Below, piece after piece: positions 42,297 through 49,658 of a stretch of 64,000 bases of DNA. The stretch spans positions 1 through 64,000 of the forward strand of contig NZ_QPJD01000011.1 of NCBI RefSeq assembly GCF_003337375.1, in the 5' to 3' direction. The translations under genes were made by a program, and so were the position numbers. Positions within the stretch are counted from its first letter, which is position 1. Each line of letters begins with the position of its first letter. This DNA is from Paenibacillus prosopidis. GTDB taxonomy: Bacteria > Bacillota > Bacilli > Paenibacillales > Paenibacillaceae. The notes below the pieces were generated by a model. It ran no database searches, had not been told where the DNA came from, and saw nothing but the letters and a program-made list of their open reading frames with translations.

Positions 42297-42326
42297 ATTA
42301 TAACATATGCAGGTGTCTAGAGTAAA
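42297..42326 (-). promoter_or_regulatory. Putative promoter of hpf
   Basis: On the minus strand TATAAT (42297-42302) has a weak TTTACT 18 bp upstream. B. subtilis yvyD uses sigma-B and sigma-H; I did not see convincing matches to those. Confidence 0.4.
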
Positions 42327-42422
42327 ATTGTTTTTAGTTTATTTCGAATTTTCAGATAAATGATTCGATAGTACTAGCATATCTGGTTTAGGGTTGAAAT
42401 GCCTCCATTCATAGTCAAACAG

Positions 42423-42447
42423 AAAAAAGCCCCGGTTACCCGGAGCT
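42423..42447 (-). terminator. Terminator after the cold-shock gene
   Basis: The stem AGC-CCGG / CCGG-GCT with loop GTAA (one mismatch) is followed by six T residues on the minus strand. Confidence 0.88.
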
Positions 42448-42501
42448 TGTGTTAGTCACTTGTGTGTTGATCCATATATGGTGGCTGGATCAGCCAAATA
42501 A

Positions 42502-42699
42502 TTACAGTTTAACTACGTTTGCAGCTTGTGGACCACGAGCGCCTTCAACGATATCGAACTCCACTGATTGGCCTTCTTCAAGTGTTTTGAAACCTTCGGT
42601 TTGGATTGCGGAGAAATGAACAAATACGTCGCCGCCTTGCTCAGTCTCGATAAATCCATAACCTTTCTCTGCGTTAAACCATTTAACTTTACCTTGCAT
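42502..42699 (-). CDS. Cold-shock protein (CspA family)
   Basis: A single OB-fold RNA chaperone of 65 residues from the ATG at 42697-42699 ([18 protein letters not shown]). The RNP1 motif GYGFIE and RNP2 motif VFVHFSAI are intact. AAGGGA lies 10 nt upstream. A near-consensus promoter lies at 42762-42791, giving an mRNA leader of about 55 nt, and a terminator follows, so it is monocistronic. Such proteins melt RNA structure at low temperature or during growth; the paralogue identity (cspB, cspC, cspD) cannot be decided. Confidence 0.96.
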   Translation of the reverse strand: MQGKVKWFNAEKGYGFIETEQGGDVFVHFSAIQTEGFKTLEEGQSVEFDIVEGARGPQAANVVKL

Positions 42700-42761
42700 C
42701 TGCAAACATTCCCTTCATCTTCAAATACTGTGAGGCATCTCATTGTATAACCCACAATTTG

Positions 42762-42791
42762 ACTATAACACCAGCCTCACGGAATTGTCAA
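42762..42791 (-). promoter_or_regulatory. Sigma-A promoter of the cold-shock gene
   Basis: On the minus strand TTGACA (42786-42791), an 18-bp spacer and TATAGT (42762-42767). Confidence 0.75.
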
Positions 42792-42879
42792 ACAATTTGT
42801 TGTAAGCGAATTCATTCAAGCTGTGCTTCACTTTTCCTCGCTCATGTCGATTCTTATCGAAAAATATTTTGTATTCATC

Positions 42880-43215
42880 TTATGCTAAAATGGAGCGAGT
42901 GTTACGGAGAATTGCTTTCATCGTATCCGATTCAATTGGAATACTTCCACCGACTTTTATTTTGCGTATCCTCACGTCTAAGCTTTTCAACTGATCCGTA
43001 AGAACTACACCGGTAAACGGAAGTCCATCCGGAAGCTGAACTTCAAAAGGATACTCCTTGACTTGATTGGTGATTGGACACACGAGAGCAAAGCCGGTCA
43101 GATCATTAAAATCTGCTTCAGATAGTACAATGGCAGGTCGACGGCCAGCTTGTTCCCGACCTGCTTGCGAATCAAAGTCAAGCCAAACCAGATCGCCGCG
43201 TGCGGGAATAGTCAA
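42880..43215 (-). CDS. MazF/PemK-family toxin (endoribonuclease)
   Basis: A 111-residue toxin-like protein. MazF enzymes cut mRNA at short motifs. The family pattern is intact: GDLVWLDFDSQAGREQAGRRPAIVLS at the N-terminus (Arg-Arg-Pro-Ala core), CPITNQVKEYPFEV in the middle, and VLTDQLKSLDVR with the second catalytic segment. The start is TTG, overlapping the stop of a short upstream frame that looks like an antitoxin C-terminus. It lies on its own between the cold-shock gene and the flagellar cluster. No terminator was seen. Confidence 0.9.
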   Translation of the reverse strand: MTIPARGDLVWLDFDSQAGREQAGRRPAIVLSEADFNDLTGFALVCPITNQVKEYPFEVQLPDGLPFTGVVLTDQLKSLDVRIRKIKVGGSIPIESDTMKAILRNTRSILA

Positions 43216-43340
43216 ATCAGTTCGTCTCCTTCAATTCCCAGGTCGATTTCTTCATGCCGTGGTGAATCCGGCTTGATTTTCGAGAGAAGCACTTTCATAT
43301 GAGCACGAAGCTCCTCGTTCGATTCTTCCGGCTTTACCAT
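43212..43340 (-). CDS. Short frame upstream of the MazF-type toxin: antitoxin remnant or minimal antitoxin
   Basis: From ATG 43338-43340 it encodes 42 acidic residues (MVKPEESNEELRAHMKVLLS..., ending EGDELI). Its TGA overlaps the toxin TTG start, the tight coupling expected for an antitoxin-toxin pair. Antitoxins of this class usually have 70-90 residues with a DNA-binding N-terminal half; here an in-frame TAA (about 18 bp before the first codons) and the fliT terminator (43376-43402) leave no room for one. It may be truncated, or the start may be a non-ATG codon such as TTG a few codons upstream. No independent promoter was recognised. Confidence 0.55.
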   Translation of the reverse strand: MVKPEESNEELRAHMKVLLSKIKPDSPRHEEIDLGIEGDELI

Positions 43341-43375
43341 AGGACGAAGCAAAATATCTTTACTTCTTTAAATAC

Positions 43376-43402
43376 AAAAAAAGAAGCCACCCAACGGGCG
43401 GC
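43376..43402 (-). terminator. Terminator after fliT
   Basis: A 7-bp stem GCCGCCC / GGGTGGC with a 3-nt loop is followed by TTCTTTTTTT on the minus strand. It ends the flaG-fliD-fliS-fliT transcript. Confidence 0.82.
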
Positions 43403-43428
43403 ACTCCATGCTAAACTTCAATATCACT

Positions 43429-43767
43429 TTATCGTTTCGTGTCGAAAAATAAACTATCGTCGACGTATGAGGCTGACTCATACATCGACTTTGACCGCTT
43501 ACCCCTATTAATCTTATCAATTTCATGATTAGCTTCGTTGCGAAGCACCGTCATTCTGCCGGTAATGATGGTGTCCATCTCAGTAATTCGAGATATCTCA
43601 AAGCGAAACGCCGCCACTTGATCAGGGGCCGGTATGAGTTGCTGAAGTTCAGCAAATACTATATCCCGCTCCTGCATATAAACCTCTATATCTTCAAGCT
43701 TGCAGCTATCAATCCGTTCTATCAACTTAGACGACAGTTGAATGAGTCTTAGCAAAAGCGTTTCCAT
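43429..43767 (-). CDS. fliT: Flagellar protein FliT-like
   Basis: A small helical protein of 112 residues in the FliT position, behind fliS. FliT is the export chaperone of the filament cap FliD. The sequence has few hard motifs; the long helix pattern and the 41-nt overlap with fliS support the call. Start ATG within the 3' end of fliS implies coupled translation. It is followed by a terminator. Confidence 0.75.
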   Translation of the reverse strand: METLLLRLIQLSSKLIERIDSCKLEDIEVYMQERDIVFAELQQLIPAPDQVAAFRFEISRITEMDTIITGRMTVLRNEANHEIDKINRGKRSKSMYESASYVDDSLFFDTKR

Positions 43768-44152
43768 TCGTTTGCCCTTCTAACTGATTGTATTGTTTAG
43801 CCGCTTGAATCCATGTTTCTTTCAACTCTATAAGATGACCAAGCACCTCTTCGGCTGGTTCCGTGCTTTTCTTAATATTCGCCTCTATAAGGCGCTTATT
43901 GAAATAGTCGTACAAACGCAATAGATTGTCAGCAATAGAGGTCGAACGATCCAGCGTTATAATGAATTCATTAATAATATCTTGAGTTTTCAACAGACTC
44001 GTATTCGCTTCAGCATAGTTCTGCTCTTTAATGGCTTCAATCCCCTGTCGGCAGAAGCGAATCGCACCGTCATATAGCATAATAAGCAGTTGTGCCGGAG
44101 CAGCAGTCCGAACAGTTGTTTCCAAGTATTTATTGCGCTGTTGAAGTTGCAT
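43727..44152 (-). CDS. fliS: Flagellin export chaperone FliS
   Basis: Binds the C-terminus of flagellin in the cytoplasm and prevents early polymerisation. It has 141 residues. The family hallmarks are NKYLETTVRTAAPAQLLIMLYDGAIRF and the following four-helix pattern (NTSLLKTQDIINEFIITLD). It lies 14 bp after fliD and overlaps fliT. Confidence 0.96.
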   Translation of the reverse strand: MQLQQRNKYLETTVRTAAPAQLLIMLYDGAIRFCRQGIEAIKEQNYAEANTSLLKTQDIINEFIITLDRSTSIADNLLRLYDYFNKRLIEANIKKSTEPAEEVLGHLIELKETWIQAAKQYNQLEGQTNGNAFAKTHSTVV

Positions 44153-44166
44153 GCTTCATCCCCCTA

Positions 44167-45657
44167 TTAGCTGAATTGTTGGCTAAGCCATGCGCTTTGA
44201 GAGTTCATTTTATTAATATATGATTCCATTGCAGTGAATTGTTTATAATACCGGTTTTCCAGGTCTGCCAACCGTGTCGTCAAACGAGACATTTGATCTG
44301 TTAATCGTCTGCTCTCTTTACCAAGTAAGTAATTACTTTCAAGGGATTCTGAAACACCTGCTTTATCCTTGATTTGGCCAAAGAGGTTCGACGCCTTATC
44401 GTACAATCGAGTGGCGATCCCGTCGCTGGATTCGGTCGCACCGTCTGTGGTAAACAAAGCCATTACTTGATCCGGGTTTTCGGTAATTGCTGCCTTAAGT
44501 TTCGTTTCATTAATATATAGTTTGCCGAGTTCCGAATAGGATCCGCTAATTGTGCTGCCATTTATATTGGTGGTGGAAATACCAATTTCGGCTAAAGTTT
44601 TTAATTGCCCTGCCGGAAGTCCGCCGACTGCATCTGACAATGCACGACGAAGAGTGGTCATACCGCTTGTCAATAATTGATCGTTAGAGAGCATTCCGCT
44701 TCTGGCACGATCTTCCCATTTCTTAATTTCATCTTCGCTCATTTCTTCTCGTTGAGCATTCGTAAGCGGTTGATAGCTCCTTGCCCTTTTCTCCAACAAT
44801 TCCTTATTCACTTCATCAATGAGCGAGTTGTATTTTGCAACAAAATTCTTAATGGTATCTACTGTAGAGTCTACATCCTGCGTAACATTTATGTTTACGA
44901 CCGTAGCGCTCTTCTCTTTGGCTGTAAAAGTGATGTCTGCGATTTTGAATGTGTTGGATTCGTATTCGGCAGGAATATCATTAAACAGGACCTCGGCATT
45001 TGCTCCCGTTACGCTGATGGGTACTCCAGGAGTTCCGGTATTTAAAATGTCGTTCAAATCATCCGCACCTGCAAGATTAAGTGTAATCGAGGAGGATTCA
45101 CCAGTAACGGAGGAATTGAAAAATATCCGATCCATCGTTGAATCATACGACGCTTTAACACCAGTTAATGCAGACTCATCGTTAATAGCCTGTACAAATT
45201 CATTGATTGTTTGTCCTGTTGTGACATCAATCGTAGCAGAACCTTTAACACCGATAATTTCAAGAGTTGTATCAGCACTAAGCCCTAAATCTCCTATGGT
45301 GTCTGAACCGCTGTTTGTAGTAAGGAGCTCTCCTGAATTAAAGGAAGGAGCCTTTGCCAGTTCATTGATTTTTATCGTGTATTGCCCTTCATTCGTAACT
45401 GCAGAGGCTGTTACAGAAACAATCCCCTCCGGAGACGTAGTTACTTTCTTTGTTAAGTAGCTGGATTGCAACTTCATATCAAAGGCTGCGTTACGAAACT
45501 CCAGTATCTTACTGTTTAACGTGCGATAATCATCACGCTTCCATTCAACCAATTGTTTCTTCTGTGATAGCTTATCTATCGGAATCCGGTGCGCACTCAT
45601 TAGTTTCTTAATTATTTCATCGGTATCCATACCAGATGCAAGACCACTGATACGCAT
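44167..45657 (-). CDS. fliD: Flagellar filament cap protein FliD
   Basis: Caps the growing filament and helps flagellin fold at the tip. It has 496 residues from the ATG at 45655-45657 (MRISGLASGMDTDEIIKKLM), behind GAGGAG. The N-terminal FliD_N domain (about 5-105) and the C-terminal FliD_C domain (about 230-475) are recognisable, with coiled-coil ends. It lies 28 bp after flaG. Confidence 0.97.
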   Translation of the reverse strand: MRISGLASGMDTDEIIKKLMSAHRIPIDKLSQKKQLVEWKRDDYRTLNSKILEFRNAAFDMKLQSSYLTKKVTTSPEGIVSVTASAVTNEGQYTIKINELAKAPSFNSGELLTTNSGSDTIGDLGLSADTTLEIIGVKGSATIDVTTGQTINEFVQAINDESALTGVKASYDSTMDRIFFNSSVTGESSSITLNLAGADDLNDILNTGTPGVPISVTGANAEVLFNDIPAEYESNTFKIADITFTAKEKSATVVNINVTQDVDSTVDTIKNFVAKYNSLIDEVNKELLEKRARSYQPLTNAQREEMSEDEIKKWEDRARSGMLSNDQLLTSGMTTLRRALSDAVGGLPAGQLKTLAEIGISTTNINGSTISGSYSELGKLYINETKLKAAITENPDQVMALFTTDGATESSDGIATRLYDKASNLFGQIKDKAGVSESLESNYLLGKESRRLTDQMSRLTTRLADLENRYYKQFTAMESYINKMNSQSAWLSQQFS

Positions 45658-45685
45658 AATTAACACTCCTCTTCTTTAGCAGCTT

Positions 45686-46105
45686 TTATCTTTTCTCATC
45701 AATTAATATTCCAGCCATTTCCCACAACTTCGCTATAAAATCTAATGATTTTTCAGGCGGAATTTCTCGGATCACTTCCCCAGACTCACTATTCAGCACC
45801 TTAACCGCAATCATTTTCGTCTTCTCATGAACCGTAAATTCCAGATTTGTTGCCTTGCCCTGCATCGCCTTGATGGCCCTCTCAATCGCTTTAACAATTT
45901 GTTCGTCACTAACCGTGTAGTTTTCTCCGCGCAATTCCGCTTGTTTCAGCTCAACTGTATTCGTGATGATAGGGACAGATCCAGATGTGTGCTGGGTTAT
46001 AAGCTTTATTGTATCTATAACAGATTCACTGGACTTGCCTCCCGAAATTACACGATCAGCAAATCCGCCAGCCCCTGTAATCGGATTATTATTGACATTC
46101 ATCAC
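45686..46105 (-). CDS. flaG: FlaG family flagellar protein
   Basis: A 139-residue FlaG/YvyC protein; in other species FlaG influences filament length. The FlaG domain covers about 60-135 (LEFTVHEKTKMIAVKVLNSESGEVIREIPPEKSLDFIAKLWEMAG reads as the family core). The start is GTG or the adjacent ATG, behind GGGGGAT. It heads the flaG-fliD-fliS-fliT operon, with a sigma-D-like promoter at 46140-46167. Confidence 0.92.
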   Translation of the reverse strand: MMNVNNNPITGAGGFADRVISGGKSSESVIDTIKLITQHTSGSVPIITNTVELKQAELRGENYTVSDEQIVKAIERAIKAMQGKATNLEFTVHEKTKMIAVKVLNSESGEVIREIPPEKSLDFIAKLWEMAGILIDEKR

Positions 46106-46139
46106 AAATCAATCCCCCAGCATTCATATTCTATTAATT

Positions 46140-46167
46140 ATATCGGAAAGTCATTGTCAAATAATTA
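46140..46167 (-). promoter_or_regulatory. Sigma-D-like promoter of flaG-fliDST
   Basis: On the minus strand TAAT (46164-46167), a 16-bp spacer and TCCGATAT (46140-46147) resemble the sigma-D consensus TAAA-N14-16-GCCGATAT. A TTGACA in the same stretch could also serve sigma-A with a weak -10. Confidence 0.6.
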
Positions 46168-46171
46168 GGAA

Positions 46172-46210
46172 AACAAACAAAAGAGACTCCAGATGATCAG
46201 AATCTCTCTT
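46172..46210 (-). terminator. Terminator after the glycosyltransferase gene
   Basis: An imperfect stem AAGAGA...TCTCTT (46181-46210) is followed on the minus strand by TTTGTTTGTTTT. Confidence 0.7.
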
Positions 46211-46216
46211 TAAAAC

Positions 46217-47278
46217 TTATAATTTTGCCAAACGCTCAATGGCTAACTTGTAATTTTCCTTTGCTGATAATTCATAATACTTGATAGCCTTTGCAATATC
46301 GCCTGTCGTTTCATAATAAATACCTAGGTTATACGCTGCACGAAAGCTTCCCGTACCTTTCACGCTGTCGTACCGGCGAGTTTCACCTAATTCCAAACAT
46401 TTAAGATACGACCTTTCAATATAGGGGAAGTAACTCATATACTTCTCCATGTTACTGAACACGAGCTCCATATAAAATAAACCGCAGACAAAATAAAAAT
46501 CAGGATAATCCGACAAGTTGTTTTCTTCTTTTAAGATGATATCTAACCCAAGCTCCAGATTCTGATTCGCAATTATATTATACAGGTAATCAACTACGAC
46601 AAGAGGCCGGAACCCATCTCCTACCGAGATAAAGGAATAACATTGTGCAAAATAACCATCTGCTATTCGATGCTTTTCTGCCATCCTATATTCCTTTGCA
46701 AGCTGAAACAATAGATAGGCGTCATTATCACATTCCTTAACTGCAAGGTGTAATATCTCCAAATTTCGATCTGATTTATTTTTAAGAAAATAACCGTCAT
46801 GATAAACATCAATTGCGGTATTTATAGAGGGAAGGTCTGAGTTCACTTGTTCGTGTATTCTTCCCGAATAATTAATACCGCTTGGGAGCAAACGTGAAAT
46901 AAATACTTGCGATTCCCTTAGCTCCCCCCCATGCTGAAATTTGTCCATTCGTCTTATTCGACCAATTCCTCTATTTGACTCCATAAAATCTCTAATTTCA
47001 TTGGCGCAATCATTTATTATGTATTCATCTGCATCCAATACAAGATTCCAGTCTCCCGTAGATTGCTTAAGAGCATAATTCCGTGCATCCGAGAAGTTAT
47101 TATTCCACACAAAATCATACACCTTCGCCCCATACCCTAGAGCAATTTCCTTCGTATGATCAATCGATCCTGTATCTACCACAATCATCTCATCGACTAT
47201 GAGTTTCACACTGTCCAAGCAGCGCTTTAGATTTTCCGATTCATTTTTAACAATCATGGTAAGCGATAGTTTTTTCAA
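46217..47278 (-). CDS. Family 2 glycosyltransferase with TPR-like tail, candidate flagellin glycosyltransferase
   Basis: A cytoplasmic GT-A transferase of 353 residues. The N-terminal fold is typical (LTMIVKNESENLKRCLDSV, EMIVVDTGSIDHT) with the metal-binding DxD in LVLDADEYI. The C-terminal half is helical with a TPR-like end (YNLGIYYETTGDIAKAIKYYELS). The start is TTG behind GGAGAA. It sits directly behind the flagellin gene and its terminator, with no promoter of its own, so it is likely expressed by readthrough from hag. Position suggests that it glycosylates flagellin Ser/Thr residues. Donor sugar unknown. Confidence 0.85.
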   Translation of the reverse strand: MKKLSLTMIVKNESENLKRCLDSVKLIVDEMIVVDTGSIDHTKEIALGYGAKVYDFVWNNNFSDARNYALKQSTGDWNLVLDADEYIINDCANEIRDFMESNRGIGRIRRMDKFQHGGELRESQVFISRLLPSGINYSGRIHEQVNSDLPSINTAIDVYHDGYFLKNKSDRNLEILHLAVKECDNDAYLLFQLAKEYRMAEKHRIADGYFAQCYSFISVGDGFRPLVVVDYLYNIIANQNLELGLDIILKEENNLSDYPDFYFVCGLFYMELVFSNMEKYMSYFPYIERSYLKCLELGETRRYDSVKGTGSFRAAYNLGIYYETTGDIAKAIKYYELSAKENYKLAIERLAKL

Positions 47279-47302
47279 TCAATCCGTTTCTCCTTCACCA
47301 AT

Positions 47303-47342
47303 AAAATAACAAAGAGACTTTAGCAAAGCTAAAGTCTCTTTG
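47303..47342 (-). terminator. Terminator after hag
   Basis: A perfect 15-bp stem ACAAAGAGACTTTAG / CTAAAGTCTCTTTGT is followed by TATTTTATT on the minus strand. The T run is interrupted, so partial readthrough into the glycosyltransferase is plausible. Confidence 0.9.
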
Positions 47343-47355
47343 TTTGTCATTAGAA

Positions 47356-48201
47356 TTAACGAAGCAATTGCAGTACGCCTTGCGGCTGTTGATTTGCTTG
47401 AGCCAACATCGCTTGTGCAGCTTGAGTAAGGATGTTGTTCTTCGTGAACTCCATCATTTCTTTCGCCATATCAACGTCGCGGATACGGGATTCCGCAGCA
47501 GTCAGGTTTTCTGAAGCATTATCAAGGTTATTGACTGTATGCTCCAAGCGGTTTTGAGTTGCACCTAACAGGGAACGGCCTGCTGATACATTTTCAATCT
47601 CTGTATCAATTGTTGTAATCAAAGCAGTTGCTGTAGCAGAATCCGCTACATCAGTAGCAGTTAACGCACCAACGTTGGTTACAACATCAGTAAGGTCAAT
47701 ACCCGCTGTAGTAAAATCCACCGTCATAACTTGGCTTTCATTCGCACCTACTTGGAAAGTTACCGAGCCAGCTCCGTCACCTGCAGTTGCATCAAGCAAT
47801 TTCTGTTTATTGAACTCTGATGTGTCCTGAATTCGCGAAATTTCTTTTCCTAATTCCGCCAATTCTTGACCCATTGCATCGCGGTCTGCTGTTACGTTCG
47901 TATCATTGGAAGCTTGTACTGCCAATTCACGCATACGTTGCAATATGGAGTGTACCTCTTGCAGTGCGCCTTCCGTTGTTTGAATCATGGAAATACCATC
48001 TTGAGCATTTTTGGAAGCCATATCCAAACCGCGGATTTGTCCACGCATTTTTTCGGAGATGGAAAGTCCGGCTGCATCGTCACCTGCACGGTTGATACGA
48101 AGACCAGAAGACAATTTTTCGATGTTTTTCCCTGCAGAACCATTGTTAACGCCTAGCTGACGATGAGTGTTTAGAGCAGCGATATTGTGATTAATACGCA
48201 T
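47356..48201 (-). CDS. hag: Flagellin Hag
   Basis: The structural filament subunit, exported by the flagellar type III system. It has 281 residues. The conserved N-terminal D0/D1 (MRINHNIAALNTHRQL, KLSSGLRINRAGDDAAGLSISEKMR) and C-terminal D1/D0 (AESRIRDVDMAKEMMEFTK, QAMLAQANQQPQGVLQLLR) surround a short variable centre (about 135-195) rich in Thr, Ala and Val. Expression signals are clear: a sigma-D promoter at 48292-48318 and CsrA-type sites covering the ribosome binding site. Terminator downstream. Confidence 0.98.
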   Translation of the reverse strand: MRINHNIAALNTHRQLGVNNGSAGKNIEKLSSGLRINRAGDDAAGLSISEKMRGQIRGLDMASKNAQDGISMIQTTEGALQEVHSILQRMRELAVQASNDTNVTADRDAMGQELAELGKEISRIQDTSEFNKQKLLDATAGDGAGSVTFQVGANESQVMTVDFTTAGIDLTDVVTNVGALTATDVADSATATALITTIDTEIENVSAGRSLLGATQNRLEHTVNNLDNASENLTAAESRIRDVDMAKEMMEFTKNNILTQAAQAMLAQANQQPQGVLQLLR

Positions 48202-48210
48202 TTTGATATT

Positions 48211-48248
48211 TCCTCCCTGAATGTTCGAATTTCCGCATCCTTGCGGAA
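48211..48248 (-). promoter_or_regulatory. CsrA binding sites in the hag leader
   Basis: On the minus strand the leader has the hairpin TTCCGC-AAGGAT-GCGGAA (48231-48248), which shows a GGA motif in its loop, as CsrA prefers (consensus ACARGGAUG). A second GGA lies in CAGGGAGGA (48211-48219), which is the ribosome binding site of hag. B. subtilis hag has the same two-site layout, through which CsrA represses translation until FliW removes it. Confidence 0.85.
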
Positions 48249-48291
48249 GCTTGCGGTTAAAGGTCGGCCGCCCTACACCGTGCTACTATAT

Positions 48292-48318
48292 ATATCGACA
48301 TTTCATTCCATTTGTTTA
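48292..48318 (-). promoter_or_regulatory. Sigma-D promoter of hag
   Basis: On the minus strand TAAA (48315-48318), a 15-bp spacer and GTCGATAT (48292-48299), one mismatch from the sigma-D consensus GCCGATAT. It predicts a leader of about 85 nt. Confidence 0.9.
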
Positions 48319-48339
48319 TAGCTCTATGAAAAAAAATGT

Positions 48340-48564
48340 TTATTTTTTAAATAGTTTAGACACGTCATCAATTGATACTGGATTTATTGCAGCTGCACGA
48401 TTTTCGGATTGAATAGCGAGGTATATTTCTTTACGGTATATGTCCACTTCCTTCGGTGCGCGAATGCCTATTTTAACATGATCACCTTCTACGCCAAGTA
48501 CAACAATCTCAACGTTGTTGCCGATCATAATCGATTCATTGCTTTTTCGGGATAGAACTAGCAT
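48340..48564 (-). CDS. csrA: Carbon storage regulator CsrA
   Basis: A dimeric RNA-binding translational repressor of 74 residues. The family core [34 protein letters not shown] is intact, as is the RNA-contact [14 protein letters not shown]. Its predicted target here is the hag leader. It starts 12 bp after fliW, whose product antagonises it. Confidence 0.97.
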   Translation of the reverse strand: MLVLSRKSNESIMIGNNVEIVVLGVEGDHVKIGIRAPKEVDIYRKEIYLAIQSENRAAAINPVSIDDVSKLFKK

Positions 48565-48576
48565 AACATTCCCTCC

Positions 48577-48969
48577 TTATGCTCGAATGAGCGGGGCGCG
48601 CGAGCTGTAAGTGCTGTCGTGAAGTATGAGCTGCTTCCCTACTTTTTCATTTCGATTCAGAACTAGCGGCGCCAATAAATTGAGCGTCGCTTGTGAAGGT
48701 TCTGCTGGCAAGGTAACAATAGACCATACCTCTACATCTGCTTCCGTTTTAATTAACAGCTCTTGTTTCACAGGTTCTGACAATTCCCACTCATATTCCG
48801 GGTAGATGAAGAATGGACTAACCACAAGAAGCGATATATGCTGATCCTCTAATGACTTCATTAATCTCATCGGAATATTTCCTTCTATTTCCAAAAAAAT
48901 AAATTGACGTAAATTCTCGAAGCCCGGGATTCCTTGGTCGAATAAAAATACTGGTGAATCAACATTCAT
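48577..48969 (-). CDS. fliW: Flagellar assembly factor FliW
   Basis: Binds CsrA or free flagellin, and so links hag translation to flagellin export. It has 130 residues, somewhat short for the family (about 150): the conserved GIPGFE comes at residues 13-18, about 15 earlier than usual, so the first strand appears missing. The start ATG has an excellent GAGGAGGG, so the short form looks real. The FliW-CsrA-Hag order is conserved with B. subtilis. Confidence 0.94.
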   Translation of the reverse strand: MNVDSPVFLFDQGIPGFENLRQFIFLEIEGNIPMRLMKSLEDQHISLLVVSPFFIYPEYEWELSEPVKQELLIKTEADVEVWSIVTLPAEPSQATLNLLAPLVLNRNEKVGKQLILHDSTYSSRAPLIRA

Positions 48970-49004
48970 ACAATACCCTCCTCGTTACAACCCTCATTAT
49001 TTAC

Positions 49005-49056
49005 AAAAAAAACTATAGATCTCGTAAACCTGACAGGTTACACATAAGGTCTATAG
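49005..49056 (-). terminator. Terminator between the yviE-like gene and fliW
   Basis: A two-part hairpin has the outer stem CTATAGA / TCTATAG (49013-49056) and an inner stem GTAACCT / AGGTTTAC. It is followed by eight T residues on the minus strand. It may separate the flgMNKL-yviE transcript from fliW-csrA. Confidence 0.75.
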
Positions 49057-49080
49057 CTTCATTCTACAGATACATCTAAA

Positions 49081-49647
49081 TTATACAAGCTGATCAATTT
49101 GCGGCGGAATGATATCCACCTTCGGGTACTGCCCTATGTATATATCAAGTCTTCCGCGTTCGTAATGATGTATAGGGCGATTAACTCCCACATTCATATT
49201 TATTCGGCCTGGTATTGTTTCTATGGAGAGCTCACCGGGTATGTAGTTGAAATCAATGTTATCGACCGAGGCTTCGCCGCGAAAGTCAAATTCCGGGAAT
49301 GTCCGTTGCCACTCCCTTGCCATCTCCGCTATTGGATTGCCGCCCAGATGAATGTCCGCCATACGGTTGCCATTCTGCTCAATTCGGGCAAGTCCGCGCA
49401 ACGCTATGTCAGAAGCCATTGAATATATTTTTTTCATCGTTTCCAAATTGTTGCCTAGCGCTAACGCATCCCATACGCGATCCTGATTAATATTAAGCTG
49501 TCCCCTTGATGTTGTGAAATGTTGCTCCGGACGCACTTGTTCCATTTCCACGGTAGGACGAGGCTGCTGCAGATTCTGCTTCCCGATATCCGCATCGATA
49601 TTAAGCTTTGCATGCTGTAACCGGATTTCAATTTGTGGAATTTGCAT
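49081..49647 (-). CDS. YviE-like protein (DUF6470) of the flagellar cluster
   Basis: A 188-residue protein of unknown function between flgL and fliW, the position of yviE in B. subtilis. Repeated I-x-I-x pattern at the start (MQIPQIEIRLQHAKLNID) and the closing GRLDIYIGQYPKVDIIPP fit the family as I remember it. No signal peptide or membrane segment is seen. It is 11 bp downstream of flgL. Confidence 0.8.
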   Translation of the reverse strand: MQIPQIEIRLQHAKLNIDADIGKQNLQQPRPTVEMEQVRPEQHFTTSRGQLNINQDRVWDALALGNNLETMKKIYSMASDIALRGLARIEQNGNRMADIHLGGNPIAEMAREWQRTFPEFDFRGEASVDNIDFNYIPGELSIETIPGRINMNVGVNRPIHHYERGRLDIYIGQYPKVDIIPPQIDQLV

Positions 49648-49658
49648 GCTGGCCGCTC

